DNA from: Dehalococcoidia bacterium
Lineage (GTDB): Bacteria > Chloroflexota > Dehalococcoidia > Lucifugimonadales > Lucifugimonadaceae
Direction: 5' to 3'
Length of the DNA stretch: 35,246 nucleotides
Assembly: GCA_026421185.1 (NCBI GenBank)
Contig: JAPKCH010000017.1
Span: forward strand, 1 to 35,246
The notes under the pieces are model-generated. The model did no database searches. It was not told where the DNA came from and saw only the letters and a program-made list of their open reading frames with translations. The position numbers and the translations under genes are program-made. Every line of letters begins with the position of its first letter. Position 1 is the first letter of the stretch. Positions 16,410 through 25,372 of this stretch are shown piece by piece.

Positions 16410-19400
16410 CTAACCCCAATCCCTTGAATGGAAATCTGGAACCAACTCCGGGATAGGTCTGATTGTTTCGACGACGATGTTCATCGTTCCATCGCGTCGA
16501 GATACGGTGCCAGTGGTGAGTAATAGTGATTCTTTAATGACCAATTTCAGGCGCTGATAAAGGATTGGCCAGATGATTAAAGGCGAATGTCCGAACTCAT
16601 CCTCGAGCGTGATGAAAACAGTTTTCCCATTTGGTTTCTGACGCCTGACCACAAGTCCTGCTACCGAAATCCTATCTCCATTCGCGTAGTTTCTGACCTC
16701 TTCACTTCGTATGACTGTGGAGGGTAAATACGGTCTGATTTTCGACATTAAGTGACCCTGCGGATACAGGCCGGTTGCGGAGTACTCACCGATCATTCGA
16801 TGCCAACTCGATTCGTCTGGCAGCGCGACTACGTCCTGCTCAACTGGCATTTCAAAAGCTAGCTGGCGTGAACCGTCCTTTTTCTCTCCACGTGGTCGAT
16901 ATCGTAAACCCGACTCCCAGCGGAGATACCTGCGATCGGAAATCGTTGGCGGTTCCCGATTTGGGTCGGCTATTTCATCGAATTGATCTAGTGCACCTGC
17001 AGCAGATAGGTAGTCAATAATTTCTTGTTTCACCCCGGTTCTCGACATGAAATTTGCAAGCGAGAGAAATTTTCCTGCACCCTCACGTTCTTCAAGAATT
17101 GGTGTCGCTGTCGCAGCCCGTAACTTCACCACGTGTGTCAGACCCAACCGAAGCGCACCGTCTTCAATGACGGCCTTCACTCCGCTTAGGTTTACGTCTG
17201 GCCTGAGCACTTTGACTCCGTGCCTAACCGCATCCTCTTTTAACGTTTCAAGGTTGTAAAAACCCATAGGTTGGTTGTTGAACAGGCCGACGAAAAATTC
17301 GAGTGGCCAGTAGTGTTTGAGCCACGACATTTGGTATGCCGTTACGCCAAATGCAAAGGCATGCGCTTCTGGAAATTGGTACATGCCGTGGAACTTACTG
17401 AACACACGCTCGGCAGCATCAGGCGGGACGCCTTTTGCTAGAGCACCGGTGATGAATTTGCCTTCCCAAACAGCGATATTCCGTTCGTTGTTTCGACGTG
17501 TGAACGCACGCCGCATCTGATCGCCTTCTACAGCGCTCATACCACCGACATGCATTGCTAGTTCACTAAGTTGATCCTGGTAAAGTGGCACGCCGTAGGT
17601 TCTGCCCAGCGCTGGTTCTTCTAACGGATGGTCGAACTTCCAATTGGGATCCTTGCCCATGTGGCGCCTGATTAACAGCGTCACGCCATCGTTCACACCA
17701 ACACCGGGACGAACTACTCCGACTTCCCACGCCATCTCAGTCAGATTGCGTGGACGCAGACGTGTGACAGTCTGCATTTGTGCCGCCGATTCGATTTGGA
17801 AGACACCGATAGTGTCTGCGTTATGAATGTCGGTGTAGACAGCGTGATCTTCGAAGTCGATTCGAGATATATCAACTCTTTCTTCAGTCTGTTTTCTTAT
17901 AAGTTCCAGTGCTTCGGAAAGCTGTGAAAGCGCACCAAGAGCGAGAAAGTCTATCTTCACAAAGCCAGCATCTTCAGAGGCATTTTTGTCCCACTGGCAG
18001 ATGAATCGACCGTCGATGGCGCTACGTTGTAGTGGCACGGTTTCGGAGAGAGGACGTGCTGATAGGATCATTCCGCTGGGGTGCTGGGCAAGGTATTTTG
18101 GGAAGTGGTTGAGCTGCTGTGCGAGTTCGATGAGCATTTCCCACACCGGGACATCGACTCGGTCTTTGAATTCGGGAAGCTCTGACATTTCCTTTGCTAA
18201 AGTGGGAATTGAGCTATGAGCATCAAGTCGCTTGTTCAGTCGACCGAGATCATCATCTGCAATGCCTAAAGCTTTGCCCAGATCACGCACTGCGCCACGA
18301 ATTTTGTAAGTCGAAATCATCCCTGTTAACACAGCGCGTTCGTATCCCCAGCGTTCGTGAATTCTAAGAATTAGCTCGGTGCGGATTTCACGAGGGAAGT
18401 CGAGATCGATGTCGGGTGGCGATAGTTTTTCTCCATCGGTGGTTTCCGGTAGAAACCGATCTAGGCGAAGTCCGAACCTGAGCGGGTCGATGTGCGATAA
18501 CCCTGTGAGGTAGCCGATGAGCAGCGCCACCGATGAGCCACGACCTCGTCCCGGCGGGTTCTCTTCAATGGGAAGCCCAGGTTCAACGAATCCGAGGTCT
18601 TCTTGTACTTCACGGGCGATTCGTATGATGTCGTAGTACTGCAGCATAAAACCGACAAGACCGTGCTTTTCGAGAAGGTCGAATTCTTTGTCAAGTCGAG
18701 CTGTTACCTCTGGTGTGAGGCTATCGTATCGCCGCACGGCTGCTGCTTCGCAAATCTTACGTAGGTAGCTTGATTCGGTGTGCTCAGGTGGCAGGAAATC
18801 GTAGGATGGAAAGTCGTAAATAGCGTCGGATATGAGATCGAATTCACACCTGTCGGCGATCTTAACTGTGTTTGTTATTGCTTCTGGATGCTCACCAAAT
18901 AGAACACTCATTTCATCGGCTGATTTCAGGAAGAATTGATCGTTGGGTCGACGCTCTCGGTGGCTTGCTTCAAGCGTTTTTTTGTGTTTGATTGCAACCA
19001 ATGAATCGTTGAGTCGATGCCGGTCTTTAACGTGATAGTGGACGTTGTTGGTGGCGACTATTCCTATTCTGATTTCTCGTGCAATCGCCGCCATGCTGCG
19101 ATTGCGTTGAACATCACCCATAACAAGGTTTTGCTGTAATTCTAGGAAGAAGTTTTCTCTGCCAAATATTTCGGTATATCTCTCAGCTGTACGCTGAGCT
19201 GAATCGATATCTCCAGCAGCCACAAGCTCGGAAATTTCACCTCTACGGCAACCGGATAAGCAGATCACACCGTCGGTATGTTCAGCGAGCAGGGCAGGGT
19301 CGAGATGTGGGTCGTTGCGTTCCTCAGCATCGATGTGAGCACGTGTGGTGAGAAGCGATATGTTTCTATAGCCGGCGGCAGTTTCAGCAAGAAGAGTTAT

Positions 19401-20021
19401 GTGATGACGCTTGGAAGGATCGTATTCAGTATTAATAGGTTCGTTGAGGCCGCGTGCGAGAGTAATTTCAATGCCGATGATCGGCTTGACGCCGAGTTCT
19501 TTGGCTGCCTGAGTGAATTCCATGATTCCACTCACATTGTCGTGATCGGTGATGGCGAGAGCGTGAAGCCCTAGCTGTTTTGCAGCGAGTAGTAAGTCCC
19601 AAGCTTCCGAAGCTCCTTCTTGGAACGAGTAGTTGCTATGGGTGTGTAGCTCTGCGTAACGATGGGTGGGATTTTCTACGGCTGGATTGGGTTTGCTCGG
19701 ATTCGAGGTATTGGATACTTCGTTATCCGGCGTCTGTGAATTTCTTAAGTATTCGGCTTGCTCGTCATTCAGCCCTCCTGTGACACATCGACCGTCACTG
19801 ATCCAACCCGCGTGTTCAGGATTGGTGCTTCGCCTGTTTGGTGTGGTTTCTTTCGACTTTGAACTCCCTTGGCGACGCTGAGAATTCGTTTCGTAGCAAG
19901 GGTCAATTGTTACAGCGGTATCAAAGCTCAGCGAGACATCAGCCGTTCGTCCGGGTGAACCTACGACCTCTTTGGCAGGTACAACCTTTTCTATTTCTGA
20001 AAATTTATCCATTGAATCCAT
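16410..20021 (-). CDS. dnaE2: error-prone DNA polymerase III alpha subunit DnaE2 (ImuC)
   Basis: DnaE2/ImuC is the C-family polymerase that performs damage-induced mutagenic synthesis with ImuB. The PHP domain begins at YAELHTHSNYSF (122-133) with TDHDN at about 158-162. The polymerase core has GRGRGSSVA (491-499) and the catalytic PDIDLDF (536-542, aspartates 537 and 539 corresponding to Asp401/403 of E. coli DnaE from memory). A C-terminal OB-like segment, VAGLVVRRQKPNGKTVFITL, starts near 1120. The end, HSRDWG, resembles the SRDF[HR] tail of DnaE2 proteins, and the C-terminal tau-binding part of DnaE1 is missing. An N-terminal stretch of about 120 polar residues is not part of the family core; no better internal ATG exists, so the true start is uncertain (ATG 20012 or a GTG/TTG also possible). 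It is the third gene after imuB and the DUF6504-like gene. Confidence 0.92.
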   Translation of the reverse strand: MDSMDKFSEIEKVVPAKEVVGSPGRTADVSLSFDTAVTIDPCYETNSQRRQGSSKSKETTPNRRSTNPEHAGWISDGRCVTGGLNDEQAEYLRNSQTPDNEVSNTSNPSKPNPAVENPTHRYAELHTHSNYSFQEGASEAWDLLLAAKQLGLHALAITDHDNVSGIMEFTQAAKELGVKPIIGIEITLARGLNEPINTEYDPSKRHHITLLAETAAGYRNISLLTTRAHIDAEERNDPHLDPALLAEHTDGVICLSGCRRGEISELVAAGDIDSAQRTAERYTEIFGRENFFLELQQNLVMGDVQRNRSMAAIAREIRIGIVATNNVHYHVKDRHRLNDSLVAIKHKKTLEASHRERRPNDQFFLKSADEMSVLFGEHPEAITNTVKIADRCEFDLISDAIYDFPSYDFLPPEHTESSYLRKICEAAAVRRYDSLTPEVTARLDKEFDLLEKHGLVGFMLQYYDIIRIAREVQEDLGFVEPGLPIEENPPGRGRGSSVALLIGYLTGLSHIDPLRFGLRLDRFLPETTDGEKLSPPDIDLDFPREIRTELILRIHERWGYERAVLTGMISTYKIRGAVRDLGKALGIADDDLGRLNKRLDAHSSIPTLAKEMSELPEFKDRVDVPVWEMLIELAQQLNHFPKYLAQHPSGMILSARPLSETVPLQRSAIDGRFICQWDKNASEDAGFVKIDFLALGALSQLSEALELIRKQTEERVDISRIDFEDHAVYTDIHNADTIGVFQIESAAQMQTVTRLRPRNLTEMAWEVGVVRPGVGVNDGVTLLIRRHMGKDPNWKFDHPLEEPALGRTYGVPLYQDQLSELAMHVGGMSAVEGDQMRRAFTRRNNERNIAVWEGKFITGALAKGVPPDAAERVFSKFHGMYQFPEAHAFAFGVTAYQMSWLKHYWPLEFFVGLFNNQPMGFYNLETLKEDAVRHGVKVLRPDVNLSGVKAVIEDGALRLGLTHVVKLRAATATPILEEREGAGKFLSLANFMSRTGVKQEIIDYLSAAGALDQFDEIADPNREPPTISDRRYLRWESGLRYRPRGEKKDGSRQLAFEMPVEQDVVALPDESSWHRMIGEYSATGLYPQGHLMSKIRPYLPSTVIRSEEVRNYANGDRISVAGLVVRRQKPNGKTVFITLEDEFGHSPLIIWPILYQRLKLVIKESLLLTTGTVSRRDGTMNIVVETIRPIPELVPDFHSRDWG

Positions 20022-20136
20022 TGATCAGCTTTGACTAGCGCTATAAAAAGGTGAACGGGTGTTTGATGTCGATACAAACTCTCATAAGTTTTTTTTCGAT
20101 CTTGGTAAATAATTAGCTTTGGCCAAGTGCCAACTC

Positions 20137-20532
20137 TTAACCTGATTGTCGGTACCAACTGTTGGAGATGAGGTCGAGGTGGATAGTTATCTGCTGGCCA
20201 CTTTCGAGTCGTAGCACGTAGTAAAGGCGAGATATTTCGTCATCGGGACCACGCCACCACTCATCGTTTACCTTCCACAGGTTTTCTATCTCGACGACTC
20301 TCATCCACTTGCCATCTGAGACCAGTGCTGCCTTCGGGCTGCCTTGTTCACTATCCATAGAAAAGCTCGGATTCTTGCGACGTCTTGCGCTATGGCGGGC
20401 GCGTGGCGATTCGATGGCTGGCGGGACTTGTATTGAAGTCGGGTTGCCATTGGAGTCGGTTCGGATGTGAATGGTTCGAGGTGCGTTTAGAGGCTTGATC
20501 CCGCCTGAATGCTTGGGTGCTGTTTTAGTCAA
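20137..20532 (-). CDS. DUF6504-like small protein of the imu cassette
   Basis: This 131-residue protein starts at a TTG (20532) that overlaps the last 8 bases of imuB, so translation is probably coupled. The N-terminal 60 residues are basic and disordered-looking (RARHSARRRKNPS). The C-terminal 60 residues form a compact block with VVEIENLWKVNDEWWRGPDD, then SRLYYVLRLESGQQITIHLD and WYRQSG. This block matches my memory of the DUF6504 proteins that accompany imuB/dnaE2 in actinobacteria and other non-proteobacteria. The function is unknown; position suggests an accessory factor of the mutasome, filling the place where other lineages have imuA/imuA'. The family assignment is moderate, gene reality is good. 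Confidence 0.68.
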   Translation of the reverse strand: MTKTAPKHSGGIKPLNAPRTIHIRTDSNGNPTSIQVPPAIESPRARHSARRRKNPSFSMDSEQGSPKAALVSDGKWMRVVEIENLWKVNDEWWRGPDDEISRLYYVLRLESGQQITIHLDLISNSWYRQSG

Positions 20533-21916
20533 CTTTTACTGTCTCTTCATCGCTGCTGCAGCTGCTTAGTTGAACCAGTGCATATCTGCGTTCAGGGATT
20601 CTCGACCACGGCTCGAGTTCTTTCACTTGGTAGATAGGTGGAGCGATTCGCAAGCGTGACCTAAGCTGGCTAATCGTTTCCTGTAGATCGGTATCGCGCT
20701 TCACCTCCTTCCACATAGATTCCTGTCGTCCTGCCTCGCCAGTGATACCGGAAAGCGTTATTCGCATGTCTTCTAACGGACCGGGTATTTTAGTCATGTC
20801 CAACTTTGATTTGATCGCAAATAGCGCCTGGTGTTTACTTCCTGCGGGGTCTTTGAACGACACTCGCATGGTCCACGGAGCATGCTGGAAAACCTGTGAT
20901 TGGATATTCGCTTGACGAGCAAAACGACGTATAAACTGCGGTCTGCCGTATGCGCGCCCAAGCAAACTTTCGAGGGCTGTAACGATTGCTGCCATGCTCA
21001 CCGTGGGGTCAGGAAAGTCAAGATGTTCAGATACGCCGAGCACACTTCGCTTCGGCATTAACGGGCGGTTGTCGATTCCGTTTGCTAGTTCCCACGCTGC
21101 GCCGCCTGATTGTCCGAACTGAGCTTCCATGGGACCTCGGGGAATGTCGGCGATGTGACCCATAGTTGTTAGCCCGAAAGCGTGGAGCCGTTTAATGAGC
21201 GAGTATGGAACGGGTAGCGAATCTACAGGGAATTTATCGAGAAATCGTCCAGGCTCCCCCGTTATTTTTCGCCCACTATTTGATCGGCTCAAAAGCGATG
21301 CAGCGTACGCCAGCCACTTGTTGTCGCCAACACCGATACGTATGTCGAAATCGTCTACTGCGCCCGCAAGTAATCTCACTACATGCGCATCGTCACCATA
21401 AAGACCTTCTAGCCCCCATATGCCCAGGTAGGCAAGACCCGGAGCTGCTGCTTCGATATCGGGAACGATATGTTCGAGATTTTGGATGATTTCATCGAAC
21501 ATCAGTGCATATAACGCTGTGTCGGCTTCAATGATGAGCACGCCCTTGTGGCGTGATGTTGCCTCGATGATGGACATGCCGGGCATAACGTCGGTTAGAT
21601 CTGGTGATGCAGCTAGAACAACACGGGCAGAAAGCGAATTTTTTGCAGCTTTTGATGCCTGACCCAATCCCGGTCCGCTAGGCATATTCGTGAGATCTTC
21701 TGAAAGATCAAGCGCATTACCAGCAACGATTGCTGAATGATCGTGAAGCTCAGGCTTGCGTAGTACTTCAACCTGCCACGGAAAGTTGGGTACACGTAGG
21801 CAGGCAATGGGTCTGACACGCCCTTCTGGCAGCTGTGGAGTGGTACGTCGTGAGCTTTCTCGCTGCGAGTTGGTAGCGGCGGCTGGCGACTTAAGTTTGG
21901 TTATGGGTCGTCTCAT
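20525..21916 (-). CDS. imuB: ImuB-type Y-family DNA polymerase homologue (catalytically inactive)
   Basis: The 463-residue protein follows the Y-family fold: palm start PIACLRVPNFPWQ (36-48), a MPGMSIIEATSR block (111-122), AAPGLAYLGIWGLEGLYG (157-174), IRIGVGDNKWLAYAAS, a helix-hairpin-helix PVPYSLIKRLHAFGLTTMGH and a little-finger region ending about residue 400. In active Y polymerases the first block contains D-x-D and the third contains S-x-D-E. Here these are LRVPNF and AAPGLAYLG, with no acids, so polymerase activity is not expected, as for ImuB generally. ImuB acts as a hub linking DnaE2 to the sliding clamp; I did not find a clear clamp-binding Q-L-x-L-F motif. The start ATG lacks a strong ribosome-binding site. 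It is the first gene of imuB-DUF6504-dnaE2. Confidence 0.85.
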   Translation of the reverse strand: MRRPITKLKSPAAATNSQRESSRRTTPQLPEGRVRPIACLRVPNFPWQVEVLRKPELHDHSAIVAGNALDLSEDLTNMPSGPGLGQASKAAKNSLSARVVLAASPDLTDVMPGMSIIEATSRHKGVLIIEADTALYALMFDEIIQNLEHIVPDIEAAAPGLAYLGIWGLEGLYGDDAHVVRLLAGAVDDFDIRIGVGDNKWLAYAASLLSRSNSGRKITGEPGRFLDKFPVDSLPVPYSLIKRLHAFGLTTMGHIADIPRGPMEAQFGQSGGAAWELANGIDNRPLMPKRSVLGVSEHLDFPDPTVSMAAIVTALESLLGRAYGRPQFIRRFARQANIQSQVFQHAPWTMRVSFKDPAGSKHQALFAIKSKLDMTKIPGPLEDMRITLSGITGEAGRQESMWKEVKRDTDLQETISQLRSRLRIAPPIYQVKELEPWSRIPERRYALVQLSSCSSDEETVKVD

Positions 21917-22097
21917 AGATGGTGCTTTGAGTGATAGAGGGTGAAGGCCGTGAATAAGACCTAGAAATCAATCAGCGCGAACTTGAAATCAACGCTGTAA
22001 ATGAGACGAATCAGATCCGCATATTAATCCAAGTGATCCAACTTTTGGACTGTTTACGTTTCTTGTTTTTAAGAAGCAAATATCGTCTGAGGCACTG

Positions 22098-22125
22098 ATC
22101 ATAGAACATATGTTCTAAAAGTTAA
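22098..22125 (-). promoter_or_regulatory. candidate SOS promoter of the imu cassette
   Basis: On the minus strand TTAACT (-35, 22120-22125), a 16-base spacer and TATGAT (-10, 22098-22103) form a good sigma-70 promoter. A perfect palindrome occupies the spacer. Transcription would begin near 22090, leaving a 5' leader of roughly 170 bases before imuB at 21916. No small gene is visible in that leader. Confidence 0.6.
22103..22116. promoter_or_regulatory. LexA-box-like palindrome (GAAC-N4-GTTC)
   Basis: AGAACATATGTTCT is a perfect 14-base palindrome with the GAAC-N4-GTTC core of the LexA/DinR boxes of Firmicutes and Actinobacteria. It sits between the -35 and -10 elements of the promoter that points at imuB, where bound LexA would block RNA polymerase. 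Site identity is inferred from the motif; no lexA gene is in the window. Confidence 0.68.
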
Positions 22126-22524
22126 GAGGGGGTGTCATATTGGTATTGGGAGCTTTATCTCACGCTTAAAAGCAAAGATCCGAGCTATTGCTCGATCCAT
22201 GCTTAGGAGGTGTGCAGCTAGTAGTTATCTAGCTTTGCGTGCACTAAGAAAATTGCAGCAACCGCACCTGCCATGTATCTGTCCTCCGTTTTGAGCGTCG
22301 TTAAATAGCGAGAAAGACGAGTGTTGTTTGTATCCTGTGATTTACTTATTAGATGCACAGCATTACAAGAAGCTGGGAATTCGCTAAGAATGGCACGCCA
22401 CATTTTTTGAAAGGCCAAGCGATATGTAATGGTGTTGGAGTGGCAGCAGTGGTAATTCATGGGCAAGATACTGTGAGAACACCCGGTGCCGAAAACGCAT
22501 TAGTAATTGAGGAGGAAATCAGAT
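22126..22524. other. 399-base intergenic stretch with no convincing gene
   Basis: This lies between the imu promoter and the alpha/beta hydrolase. Short open frames exist on both strands (22218-22466 minus, 22353-22541 plus) but show no family resemblance and mutually overlap. A small hairpin CGAGC-TATT-GCTCG sits at 22181-22194. The hydrolase promoter probably lies here, but I could not pick one. Confidence 0.5.
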
Positions 22525-23322
22525 TTGCCGTTTGTAATTAACGATGGAGTGAAAATTTGGTTTGAAGTCGAGGGCGAAGGTCCTCCACTAATGCTTATGC
22601 ACGGAACAACAGGAAGCTCTAAATCGTGGAGAAGGCTGGGTATTACCGATGCTCTTAGAGACGAATACAAACTGATCCTTGTAGACGCCCGAGGGCACGG
22701 AAAGAGCGACAAACCGCACGATCCCGTCGCGTACCTCCCTGAGCCCAAAACGAACGATATCAAGGCAATTCTTGACCAACTAGACATCGAAAGTACGCAC
22801 TACATGGGTTACTCGATGGGTGGGCGAATTGGATTTGATGTGGTCGCAAAAGCCCCCAACCTTTTTCGTTCAATGATCGCTGGGGGGGCAGGTCCATCAC
22901 CGCAATCGCTATTAGAAATGTCAAGTCAGGTGTATGAAAACACCATCGAGCAGATAGTAGAAATGAGAGAAGCCGTAAACGGCAGGATGGCAGACGACTT
23001 CCGCACCGATTTCCTGGCAAACGATATTCATGCGATACGTGTTTCTTTGGATCCTGCGGTTCTCGATCAGGAAGAACTTTACAGAGCAAAGCTCAAGAAA
23101 TTTTCAAAGCCAACATTGATGTTCGTCGGTACAGAAGATCCACGTATCGACGACATCGAGACGATGACAGAGCAGATGCCACAGGCAGAGTTTATTTCGA
23201 TTGAAGGCCGAGATCACGGTGGTGCTATGGAAGCAATTCTGGGTCTAATGCCGCAAATAAAAAGATTCCTCGAACGGGTTTCGCAAAGCCAAAACTCAAC
23301 GAACAGTCGGGACCGAAGCTAA
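22525..23322 (+). CDS. alpha/beta hydrolase (fold-1)
   Basis: A TTG start at 22525 is chosen because GGAGG lies 9 bases upstream (22511-22515); the product is 265 residues (MPFVINDGVKIWFEVEGEG). Signatures: LMHGTTGSSKSW (oxyanion-hole HG), DARGHGKSDKP, the nucleophile elbow GYSMGG, the acid in FVGTEDPRIDD and the catalytic His in GRDHGGAMEA near the C-terminus. This is the classical 3-oxoadipate enol-lactonase / esterase / haloperoxidase-like layout. The substrate is unknown. It is upstream of proS with about 150 bases between, and unrelated in sequence to the HSL-type hydrolase at 11786-12721. Confidence 0.86.
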   Translation: MPFVINDGVKIWFEVEGEGPPLMLMHGTTGSSKSWRRLGITDALRDEYKLILVDARGHGKSDKPHDPVAYLPEPKTNDIKAILDQLDIESTHYMGYSMGGRIGFDVVAKAPNLFRSMIAGGAGPSPQSLLEMSSQVYENTIEQIVEMREAVNGRMADDFRTDFLANDIHAIRVSLDPAVLDQEELYRAKLKKFSKPTLMFVGTEDPRIDDIETMTEQMPQAEFISIEGRDHGGAMEAILGLMPQIKRFLERVSQSQNSTNSRDRS

Positions 23323-23473
23323 TCGACTCACTAATAAGTGGGATGAAGCTTGCGTTACACACGCTCGTTCGCGTTGTAGTCTGAATCCACCTTCCGCAGC
23401 ATTCACTGTCGGCAGAACATAATCTCGCCGAGCAACGGGTTCGGCGTGCAGTAAAACGGTAGATGAACGACCA

Positions 23474-25168
23474 ATGAGAAGCTCCCAACTATTCGGAAAA
23501 ACTCTTCGACAGGCACCTGCCGATGCAGAAACCATAAGCCATAAGCTGCTAATACGAGCTGGATATATTCAGCAGATCGCTGCCGGAATATTTAGTCTCC
23601 AACCACTGGGTAATCGTTCAATCACGAAAATCCGAAACATCATCCGTGATGAGATGGATCGTGCTGGCGGGCAGGAAATCAATATGCCTGTAGTCCAGCC
23701 ACGGAGCCTGTGGGAAGAGTCGGGCAGGGCAGAAACGTTCGTGCCGCCCCTAGCTACTTTCAAAGATAAACGTGAGCGCGAAATGATCATTGCGCCTACT
23801 CACGAAGAAACGGCTACTGCAATGGCACGGGCTGGAGTGACTAGCTATCGAGATTTACCATTCACTATTTACCAGATCCAAACTAAATTCCGTGATGAAA
23901 CTCGCCCAAGGGGTGGATTGCTTCGAGTTCGTGAGTTCGAGATGAAAGACGCTTACTCGTTCGATGCGGATGAAGAAGGTATGGACCGTAGCTTCCAATC
24001 TATGGTTGATGCCTACAAGCGTATATTCAAACGCTGTGGTCTAGAAGTGATCATGGTTGAAGCCGATTCGGGCGGAATCGGTGGTAAAGACTCGAACGAG
24101 TTTGTGCTGCTTACCGACAGCGGTGAAGACACCATACTAATGTCGAACGAAAGCGATTACGCAGCCAACTTAGAGAAGGCATCTTTTATTAAGAAGGCGT
24201 TCCCAATCGGTGATCTCGGCCAAGTAGAAGAGTTCGCCACACCCGGAATCAAGACAATCAACGAGCTTGCTAAGTCTGAAGGCGTATCGAAATCGAAGAC
24301 AGCTAAAGCTGTTTTCTACAGCGTTGATGGAGAAATCGTTGTTGTAACAATTCGTGGCGATTACGAAGTCAACGAAACGAAGCTTCGAAATCAGTTGGGT
24401 GGATTAGAGCCAAAGCTCGCTACACCAGAAGAAGTGAAAGCTGCAGGACTGGTTTCAGGATCAGCTTCGTCAGTTGGACTCGAAGGCATCAAGAGCATTG
24501 TGGATGATTCGATCACCTTGGGATCGAACTATCTTGCAGGTGCAAACAAAGAAGGTTTCCACCTACGCAACGTAAACCTAAATCGTGATTTCAAGGCAGA
24601 TATTCTGGGCGATATTGCCGAGGCTAAGAAAGGTTACCTTTCGCCCGATGGCAAAGGAAAGCTGGTTGCTAAGCGCGGTATTGAAATCGGTCATGTATTC
24701 AAACTTGGCAATGTTTATTCATCAAAGATGGGTGCGGATTACACCGATGAAGACGGTGAGCAGAACGAAATACTGATGGGCTGCTACGGAATCGGTGTGG
24801 GGCGAATGTTGGCAGCAGCCATTGAATCAAATCACGACGATTTCGGCATGATTCTTCCTCAAGCCATTGCCCCTTACGATGTGTATCTCGCTGGTCTAAA
24901 CCTTAACAATGACGATATTGCTGGCAAGGCTGAGCAGATTTACGAAACTTTGCAGGACGCTGGATACGACGTGCTGTTTGATGATCGAGACGTGCCTCCA
25001 GGGGTGAAATTCAAGGACGCCGACCTTATCGGAGTTCCTGTCCGTGTTGTAATCAGCTCACGTAGTCTTGAAAACGGCGGAGTAGAGGTGAAATCTCGCA
25101 CAAGCAAAGACTCCGAAATTATCTCGGAATCCGATGTTCTTGCAATCGTTCAAAAAGTACTTGGCTAA
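23474..25168 (+). CDS. proS: prolyl-tRNA synthetase (bacterial type, ProS)
   Basis: ProS attaches proline to tRNA-Pro. The 564-residue product is the bacterial-type enzyme: the class II core begins with MRSSQLFGKTLRQAPADAE; motif 1 surrounds ITKIRNIIRDEMDRAG; motif 2 is TKFRDETRPRGGLLRVREFE; and motif 3 is GCYGIGVGRMLAAAIE. Between motifs 2 and 3 lies the editing (INS) domain of roughly 170 residues that clears mischarged Ala-tRNA. The anticodon-binding domain starts near 465 (APYDVYLAGLN). Length fits the long bacterial form (about 565-570). ATG 23474 fits the conserved N-terminus. A strong terminator follows at 25175-25215. Confidence 0.96.
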   Translation: MRSSQLFGKTLRQAPADAETISHKLLIRAGYIQQIAAGIFSLQPLGNRSITKIRNIIRDEMDRAGGQEINMPVVQPRSLWEESGRAETFVPPLATFKDKREREMIIAPTHEETATAMARAGVTSYRDLPFTIYQIQTKFRDETRPRGGLLRVREFEMKDAYSFDADEEGMDRSFQSMVDAYKRIFKRCGLEVIMVEADSGGIGGKDSNEFVLLTDSGEDTILMSNESDYAANLEKASFIKKAFPIGDLGQVEEFATPGIKTINELAKSEGVSKSKTAKAVFYSVDGEIVVVTIRGDYEVNETKLRNQLGGLEPKLATPEEVKAAGLVSGSASSVGLEGIKSIVDDSITLGSNYLAGANKEGFHLRNVNLNRDFKADILGDIAEAKKGYLSPDGKGKLVAKRGIEIGHVFKLGNVYSSKMGADYTDEDGEQNEILMGCYGIGVGRMLAAAIESNHDDFGMILPQAIAPYDVYLAGLNLNNDDIAGKAEQIYETLQDAGYDVLFDDRDVPPGVKFKDADLIGVPVRVVISSRSLENGGVEVKSRTSKDSEIISESDVLAIVQKVLG

Positions 25169-25174
25169 TTCAAA

Positions 25175-25215
25175 AACTGTCTAGTTGAAATCAAGAACTA
25201 GACAGTTAAGTTTTT
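25175..25215 (+). terminator. intrinsic terminator of proS
   Basis: AACTGTCTAGTT (25175-25186) pairs perfectly with AACTAGACAGTT (25196-25207) around a 9-base loop, followed after AAG by TTTTT (25211-25215). It lies just after the proS stop. Confidence 0.85.
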
Positions 25216-25372
25216 ATGAATTTGTTCCAATAATGAATATGTATTACCGCATGTAGCACTTCGCAGGTAGAATAGTTTAAGTGTTCGCTTAGTTCGATGA
25301 CAGACTTGCAGGTTTCCTTATAGGAAATCGAGTGATTCTGGCGAATGTCTTGAGCGGGTACTAAAAAAAGAA

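Noticed and set aside
16400-16440. dnaE2 stop region resembles a REP-like element (CTAACCCCAATCCC)
   Set aside because: The encoded tail HSRDWG fits the conserved DnaE2 C-terminus, so the G-rich resemblance is best explained by coding constraint and chance.
22218-22541. Short open frames on both strands between imuB and the hydrolase
   Set aside because: They overlap each other, lack ribosome-binding sites and show no family resemblance.
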